Assembly (NCBI GenBank): GCA_019746155.1 | Contig: JAIESJ010000137.1 | Location: forward strand, 1 to 8,027 | Reading direction: 5' to 3' | DNA from: Burkholderiales bacterium | GTDB lineage: Bacteria > Pseudomonadota > Gammaproteobacteria > Burkholderiales > SG8-41 | Length of the DNA: 8,027 nucleotides | Shown: in pieces, positions 1 to 5,000 of the stretch | How the letters are laid out: every line of letters begins with the position of its first letter | Position numbering within the stretch: the first letter of the stretch is position 1 | The notes under the pieces: model-generated | Databases searched by the model: none | What the model was told of the DNA's origin: nothing | Seen by the model: the letters and a program-made list of their open reading frames with translations, nothing else | Position numbers and translations under genes: made by a program

Positions 1-1179
1 TACGGTATCTCGGCGATTTTTCGCGATATCACCGATCGCAAGCTTGCCGAACAGGCGTTGCGGAAAAGCGAAGCGCGGTTACGCACCATTACTGACAATG
101 TGCCGGCGCTGATCGGCTACGTCGATGCCAAGGAGCACTTTCGGTTTGTCAACAAGACTTATGAAGACTGGGCTGGCATGTCGCGCGGAGCGTGTACCGA
201 CCGTCCGGTACGCGAGGTGATGGACGATGAGTCATACCAGACTGTGCGTCCTTACATGGAAATAGCGCTTGCCGGTATGAAGGCCAGTTTCGAGCGCTGT
301 AGCCGGTCTTCAGGCCAGAAGCGGTACGCGCGCATTTCCTATCTGCCGGATATTGATTCCCAGGGCAGAGTGGCGGGCTTCTATTTCCTGGGCTACGACA
401 TCACCGAAATCCGGAAAAGTGCCGAGGCCATCAGCAAGCTCAATGCGGAACTCGAACAGCGCGTCATCGAGCGCACCGCGCAACTGGAAACCGCCAACAG
501 GGAACTGGAAAGCTTCGCCTATTCGGTCTCCCACGACCTGCGCGCGCCGCTGCGCAGCATCGACGGCTTCAGCCGGGCGCTGCTCGATGACTACCAGGGC
601 AAGCTCGACGCGACCGGGCAGGATTATCTGCGACGGGTACGTGCTGCAAGCCAGCGTATGGCGACGCTGATCGACGACCTGCTGGCGCTGTCGCGCGTCA
701 CGCGCAGCGAAATGCGCTGTGTAACGACCGACCTGAGCGCGCTGGCGCATGAAATCGTTGAGGATCTCAGGAGAGAACAGCCGGAGCGCGGGGGGGTCGA
801 CATCAGGATCGCGCGCGGAATCCAGGTGCAGGGCGACCCCAGCCTGCTGCGCGCGGCACTGGACAATCTGCTGCGCAATGCCTGGAAGTTCACCGCCAGG
901 CAGCCGGAGGTCAGAATAGAAGTCGGCGTTGAACAAAACGAGGGGCGATCGATATATTTCGTACGCGATAATGGCGTGGGCTTCGACATGAAATATGCCG
1001 GCAAACTGTTTGGTGCCTTTCAGCGTCTGCACAGCGATGCCGATTTTCCCGGTACCGGCATCGGGCTGGCGACGGTACACCGCATTATTCGCCGGCATGG
1101 CGGTGAAATCTGGGCGGAAGCCGCCGTCGGCAAGGGCGCTGTTTTCTTTTTTACCCTTGGGAGCGGCGTTGGGCCGTGA
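1..1179 (+). CDS. PAS-domain sensor histidine kinase, 5'-truncated by the window edge
   Basis: The frame is open from base 1, so the true start lies upstream; the TTG at 58 is internal. The first residues (FRDITDRKLAEQAL) are the tail of an earlier PAS domain. Numbering from codon 58: a complete PAS domain spans about 4-120, ending in a DITEIRK-type exit helix, followed by a coiled-coil linker (about 120-150). The HisKA H-box has SHDLRAP with phospho-acceptor His159 (codon 532-534). The HATPase_c domain shows the N-box (NLLRNAWKF, Asn270/Asn274), G1 (DNGVGFD, 304-310), an F-box (FGAFQRLH) and G2 (GTGIGLA, 332-338). All catalytic boxes are intact, so it should be an active ATP-dependent kinase. 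The H-box region resembles phytochrome-type (Cph1-like) kinases, which usually pair with a small Rcp1-type regulator, as found next. No membrane segment lies in the visible part; one could lie upstream. The sensed signal is unknown. Confidence 0.95.
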   Translation, partial: YGISAIFRDITDRKLAEQALRKSEARLRTITDNVPALIGYVDAKEHFRFVNKTYEDWAGMSRGACTDRPVREVMDDESYQTVRPYMEIALAGMKASFERCSRSSGQKRYARISYLPDIDSQGRVAGFYFLGYDITEIRKSAEAISKLNAELEQRVIERTAQLETANRELESFAYSVSHDLRAPLRSIDGFSRALLDDYQGKLDATGQDYLRRVRAASQRMATLIDDLLALSRVTRSEMRCVTTDLSALAHEIVEDLRREQPERGGVDIRIARGIQVQGDPSLLRAALDNLLRNAWKFTARQPEVRIEVGVEQNEGRSIYFVRDNGVGFDMKYAGKLFGAFQRLHSDADFPGTGIGLATVHRIIRRHGGEIWAEAAVGKGAVFFFTLGSGVGP

Positions 1180-1210
1180 TCAGGCGATGACGTTAATCAG
1201 TTGCAGTATT

Positions 1211-1217
1211 GAGGGAG
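1211..1217 (+). promoter_or_regulatory. Ribosome-binding site of the response regulator
   Basis: GAGGGAG is purine-rich and complementary to the 16S rRNA tail. It sits 7 nt before the ATG at 1225 and decides between the two close in-frame ATGs (1225 and 1231). It also indicates independent translation initiation within the presumed operon. Confidence 0.6.
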
Positions 1218-1224
1218 CTGTCCG

Positions 1225-1680
1225 ATGCGCATGAAAACTGCACTGTTGGTGGAAGATAATCCGGACGACGAGGAATTGGCGCTGCGCGCTTTCAGGCAGC
1301 TCAAGATTGCCGATGAGATTGTCGTTGCGCGGAACGGTGTGGAAGCCCTCGATTATCTTTTCTGCAGCGGCAAATACGCCGGTCGTGACGTGGACGCGAT
1401 GCCGTCGGTGGTGCTGCTTGATCTCAAGCTGCCCATGGTCGATGGTTTCGAAGTGCTCGATCGCGTGCGTTCCAGCGAACTCACCCGGTTTCTGCCGGTA
1501 GTGGTATTCACGTCCTCCGGCGAGGAGCAGGACATCGTCAGAAGCTACAGTCTCGGCGCCAACAGCTATATCCGCAAGCCGGTCAATTTCGACAAGTTCA
1601 TGCAGGCGGCGGAGTATCTCGGGCGCTACTGGTGCACGCTCAACGAGGTGCCGCCACGTGGCAGGAATCCGCTGTTGTGA
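1225..1680 (+). CDS. Single-domain response regulator, Rcp1 type (CheY-like)
   Basis: This 151-residue protein is one receiver domain with no output domain. It shows the acidic pair Glu10/Asp11 (LLVEDNPDDEE), phospho-acceptor Asp66 (VVLLDLKLPM), switch Thr96 (VVVFTSS) and Lys118 followed by Pro (IRKPVNF). The long insert between the second helix and the Asp66 strand (YLFCSGKYAGRD) and the overall length fit the Rcp1 family, the partners of phytochrome-like kinases. It lies 45 bp after the kinase stop on the same strand, so co-transcription and a kinase-regulator pair are very likely. The start at 1225 is preferred over the ATG at 1231 because a GAGGGAG ribosome-binding site (1211-1217) is 7 nt from 1225 but 13 nt from 1231. 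With no output domain, it must act through protein contacts or as a phosphate shuttle or sink. Confidence 0.95.
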   Translation: MRMKTALLVEDNPDDEELALRAFRQLKIADEIVVARNGVEALDYLFCSGKYAGRDVDAMPSVVLLDLKLPMVDGFEVLDRVRSSELTRFLPVVVFTSSGEEQDIVRSYSLGANSYIRKPVNFDKFMQAAEYLGRYWCTLNEVPPRGRNPLL

Positions 1681-1768
1681 CCGGACGGCGCGCCTGAAGT
1701 GGCCCAAGCCTAAGACTCTGCGTTTTTTCCTTCCTCATCATCGTATCGGCCGTGGTCGGCAAGGGCGG

Positions 1769-1784
1769 CGACCGGGGCCGGTCG
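1769..1784. repeat. Perfect short inverted repeat (hairpin) downstream of the response regulator
   Basis: CGACCGG and CCGGTCG are exact reverse complements separated by GG, giving about six G/C-rich pairs with a four-base loop once the innermost pair opens. It lies 89 bp after the regulator stop. No T-run follows, so it is not a classical intrinsic terminator. It could stabilise the 3' end of the mRNA or be chance in GC-rich DNA. Confidence 0.4.
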
Positions 1785-1870
1785 TGCCGCAGCCCATGCC
1801 TGAGTCTCCTGTTCTTGCCGTCAAGGGGTGCCCGGCGAGGTGAAATTCACTCCAAGTTGTATTTAAAAGA

Positions 1871-1890
1871 TAACTATAATCATATAGTTA
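1871..1890. repeat. Perfect 8-bp inverted repeat in the AT-rich island (operator-like)
   Basis: TAACTATA and TATAGTTA flank a four-base spacer (ATCA). The same TATAGTTA word recurs at 1936-1943. The dyad contains a perfect TATAAT hexamer (1875-1880), but I find no acceptable -35 element 16-18 bp before it. Size and symmetry resemble a binding site for a dimeric regulator; this is inference, and AT-rich DNA forms such dyads by chance more easily. Confidence 0.35.
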
Positions 1891-1912
1891 GGTATTACCT
1901 TTCAAGCGGGAC

Positions 1913-1941
1913 GTGAACACCAAGGGTTTTTTCCGTATAGT
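1913..1941 (+). promoter_or_regulatory. Candidate sigma-70-type promoter for the cyclic di-GMP gene
   Basis: A TATAGT hexamer (1936-1941, 5 of 6 to TATAAT) lies 17 bp after GTGAAC (1913-1918, only 3 of 6 to TTGACA). The spacing is ideal and the surroundings are AT-rich, but the -35 is weak. A perfect TATAAT at 1875-1880 is an alternative without a matching -35. The start would fall near 1948, giving a leader of about 115 nt before the ATG at 2063. Confidence 0.25.
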
Positions 1942-1984
1942 TATAAGGTTTTTCCTGATTTGTTCGTTATTTATAACTGGTTAT
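1922..1984. repeat. Imperfect tandem repeats and GTTAT/ATAAC cluster
   Basis: Two imperfect units run head to tail. AAGGGTTTTTTCC (1922-1934) leads to a GTTAT ending at 1944, and AAGGTTTTTCC (1945-1955) leads to a GTTAT ending at 1970. They are followed by alternating words GTTAT (1966-1970), ATAAC (1973-1977) and GTTAT (1980-1984), spaced exactly 7 bp. AGTTATAA (1939-1946) is also the reverse complement of TTATAACT (1971-1978). This looks like a clustered protein-binding array upstream of the cyclic di-GMP gene. The binding protein is unknown. Confidence 0.4.
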
Positions 1985-2062
1985 CCATGTTCGAATATGG
2001 GCACGTTGCTTCCTGTTTATTGCGGACACAGTGAGTCGCTGCGCGGCCGGCCTGACCATTAA

Positions 2063-5000
2063 ATGCTAATGAAATCAGTGGGATTACCAGGCGACATGCA
2101 GGAGTATCTGGCGCGCTTGGGGCGCGCCCGCCAAGTACTGGTGGCGTGCAACCATGCGCTGGTGCATGCCACCGCCGAGTCTGAATTATTGCAGCAGATG
2201 TGTCGCATCGTGGTCGAGGTCGGCGGTTATCGCCAGGCGTGGGTCGGCGTGCCGGTAGACGATGCAGCCCAATCGATTGCCGTTGCCGCCGCGGCGGGTT
2301 ACGACGACGATCCGCCCCATGTGGACGGGATCACCTGGGCGGCGGATGGCGGATTTCAAGGAGCCACCGGGCGGGTTATAGCCACCGGGCAACCCTTGAT
2401 CGCGCGCGACATCCTCCGCAATGGCATCGGCCGCCGGCGCGAGCGCGCGCTGGCGCGCGGCTACCAATCCTCGGTGACCTTGCCGCTGTTCGCCGGGAAT
2501 CGCTGTATCGGCGCCATTTCCATCTATGCCGGCGAGCCGGACGCATTCGACGCCGACGAAATTGCTCTGCTGACAACGCTGGCGCAGGACATTTCCTACG
2601 GTGTCGAGGCGCTGCGCCTGCGCGCCGCGCACGTGCAGGCGGAAATCCGGTTGCGCGGGCTCGAATCGGAGCGCAAGCACGATGAGCTCAACCTGAAGCG
2701 GTTGGTGCGTGCGCGTCGCGTGATGGCGGAAGTCAACCATGTGCTGGTGCAGGCTACAAGCGAATCCGAATTGCTGCGGGAATCCTGCCGCATTCTGGTG
2801 GAATCGGGAGGGTATTGCCAGGCGTGGGTCGGGCTGGCCCAGGACGACGCGGACAAGTCGATCAAGGTGGGCGGGGCGGCCGGTTGCGATCCGGCGTATC
2901 TCGAGGCGCACATGGGAACCTGGGCCGACGACGGCAGGCACCAGGGCGTGATAGGCCATGTCATTGCCACCGGCAAGGCGTGCACTTCGCAAAATATTCC
3001 GGCCGAGGACAAGTTTCTGCACCGGCGCGAGCAGGCGCTCGAGCGCGGTTACCAGTCGGCCATCACGCTCCCGCTCAAAATCGAGGACCGCTGCATCGGC
3101 GGCTTGAGCATTTATGCTTTCGAGCCCGATGCTTTTGATGCCGACGAAATCAATCTGCTGGACGAGCTGGCCGCGGACCTCGCATTCGGCATCAAATCAT
3201 TCCGCGCGCGCAACGCGCGTGAGCGGGCCGAGGCGATGGCGCGGAAAAACGAGGAGCGCTACCGCACGATTTTCGAGAACGCGGCGGTGGGAATCAGCAG
3301 TGTTGATCTCCATGGGTTTCTGACGGATGCCAACCAGAAGTTCCTTGACATGCTGGGCTACCCCAGGGAAGAGCTTCTCGGCAAGGCCGTGAAGGACATC
3401 ACCCATCCCGATGACTACGGGCAGGGGGCGCAGTTCCGGGATGAGCTCGCCCATGGCGCCATGAGGGCGGTTGCCGGCGAGAAACGCTTCGTGCGCAAAG
3501 ACGGGTCGATCATGTGGGCGAAGCGGACCATGTCCGTTGTCTGCAATGACGCCGGGCAGCCTGAATACCTGGTCAGCGTGGTTGAAGACATCTCCGATCG
3601 CAAGCGTATCGAATCAGCGTTAAGGCGGAAAAACGAGCTTACTTCCCTGCTCGAATCCCTGGCTGTCGCGGCGAACCAGGCCACATCACCGCAAGAGGCG
3701 ATGCAAGCCTGTCTGGCGTGGATCTGCGGGCACACCGGCTGGCCGGTCGGGCACGCCGTGATTTTCGGCAGGGATTTCAGCGACTATCAGAACCAGACCT
3801 CGATCTGGTTCATGGACAACGCCCGGCGCTGGACCCAGTTCCGGGAAGCGTCCGAGCCGTTCCGCTATATCGTCGATGCTCCGGGTTTCATCAACAGCAT
3901 GCTGTCCGGCAAGCGGCCGTTATGGGTGAAGGATATCTCGCGCCTGAAACATTTTTATCGCGGCAAGGTGGCGCGGGAATCGGGCATCAAGGCGGCATTT
4001 GCATTCCCGGTCGTCGCCGGCAGCCGGGTTGTCGCATTCATAGAATTCTATTCCGACAGGATCGTCGAGCCGGACATCCTGCTGATGAAAGCCATCAACA
4101 ATATCAGCGCGCAGCTCGGCCGGGTGGCGGAGCGCTACTTGGCGGAGAATACGCTGCGCGAGTCCGAGCGCTTTGCGCGCGCCACCATAGATGCGCTGCC
4201 GCAGCACATCAGCGTGATCGATGAAACGGGCAGGATCGTTGCCGTCAACAAGGCATGGCGGGATTTCGCGGCCGGGGCCGGGGGAGGGCCGGAGCAGGTC
4301 TGGGAAGATGTCGACTATTTCAGCGTGTGCGACAGGGTGCTGGGTATCGGAGAAAAGGACGCGACGGCGATGGCCGCCGGAATTCGCGAGGTCCTGACCG
4401 GAATGCGCGAAGCATTCACTCTCGAATACACCTGTTATCCGTCCGCCCGGAAAAAATGGTTCCTGGTGAAAGTGGTGCCGTTCCCGGGCGAGGGGCCGCG
4501 GCGCGCGGTGATTTCGCACGAAGACATTACCGAGCGCATGTTGTCGGCACACCGGCGCACGATGGAACATGCGGTCGCTCGCGTGCTGTCCGAATCCGTT
4601 TCCCTGGACGAGGCGATGCCGCGGCTGATACGCACCATTTGTGAAGCCATGGAATGGGCGTACGGGGCAAGATGGGCGTGGAACGATGCCGAAAAAACCC
4701 TCGTGCGCAGGGAATTCTGGAGCGATTCCGTTCTGCAGTTCGATGAGGAGGATGAATCGCTGTGGCTGCGGCTCCAGCAAGAACGTCCGGGCGGTCTGTT
4801 GCAGCGCGCATGGGTCGACAAGGAACCGACATGGATTGTCGATCTGCGCCTGGACGACAGCTTCCGACGCCGGAAAAGCGCGCTCAAGCTCGGGCTGGTC
4901 AGCGCCTACGCTTTCCCTATCACGGCCGGAGGCCAGATGATGGGCGTGATGGAGTTTTTCGGCCGCGAAACCCGCCAGCCGGATGAAGTGCTGCTGCAGA

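Larger units (their letters stand above)
1681..2062. other. Non-coding region between the two-component pair and the cyclic di-GMP gene
   Basis: No convincing gene is visible in these 382 bases. The first part (to about 1850) is GC-rich like the coding DNA and contains a perfect short hairpin (1769-1784). A run of six T at 1723-1728 has no credible stem in front of it. From about 1851 to 1990 the composition switches to roughly 68% A+T by hand count, with hexamers resembling sigma-70 -10 elements and several repeated GTTAT/ATAAC words. The last 70 bases are GC-rich again and carry no clear Shine-Dalgarno sequence before the ATG at 2063. This region most likely ends the upstream operon and holds the promoter and control sites of the large downstream gene. 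Confidence 0.7.

Noticed and set aside
310..1098. 262-codon open frame on the minus strand opposite the histidine kinase
   Set aside because: The plus-strand kinase boxes occupy this stretch; the antisense translation has no domain features.
1..1179. Calling the kinase a bacteriophytochrome
   Set aside because: The H-box region and the Rcp1-type neighbour resemble phytochrome systems, but no GAF/PHY bilin-binding module is visible. The part upstream of the visible PAS is outside the window.
1723..1728. Run of six T after the response regulator as an intrinsic terminator
   Set aside because: No stable stem lies directly before the T-run; the best nearby pairing is three or four base pairs.
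1658..1843. 61-codon plus-strand frame running out of the response regulator into the intergenic region
   Set aside because: It overlaps the end of the regulator in another frame, has no ribosome-binding site, and gives an Arg/Pro-rich product typical of GC-rich noise.
1981..1989. DnaA-box-like TTATCCATG in the AT-rich island, hinting at an origin
   Set aside because: Only one 7-of-9 match is present, with no dnaA, dnaN, rep or parAB genes nearby; an isolated match is expected by chance.
1998..2013. Sigma-54 (-24/-12) promoter suggested by TGGGCACG followed by TTGC
   Set aside because: The required GG and GC dinucleotides do not have the 10-bp spacing.
1987..2034. Possible 15-codon upstream ORF starting at ATG 1987 in the leader of the large gene
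   Set aside because: No ribosome-binding site and no distinctive peptide; not enough to claim a regulatory leader.
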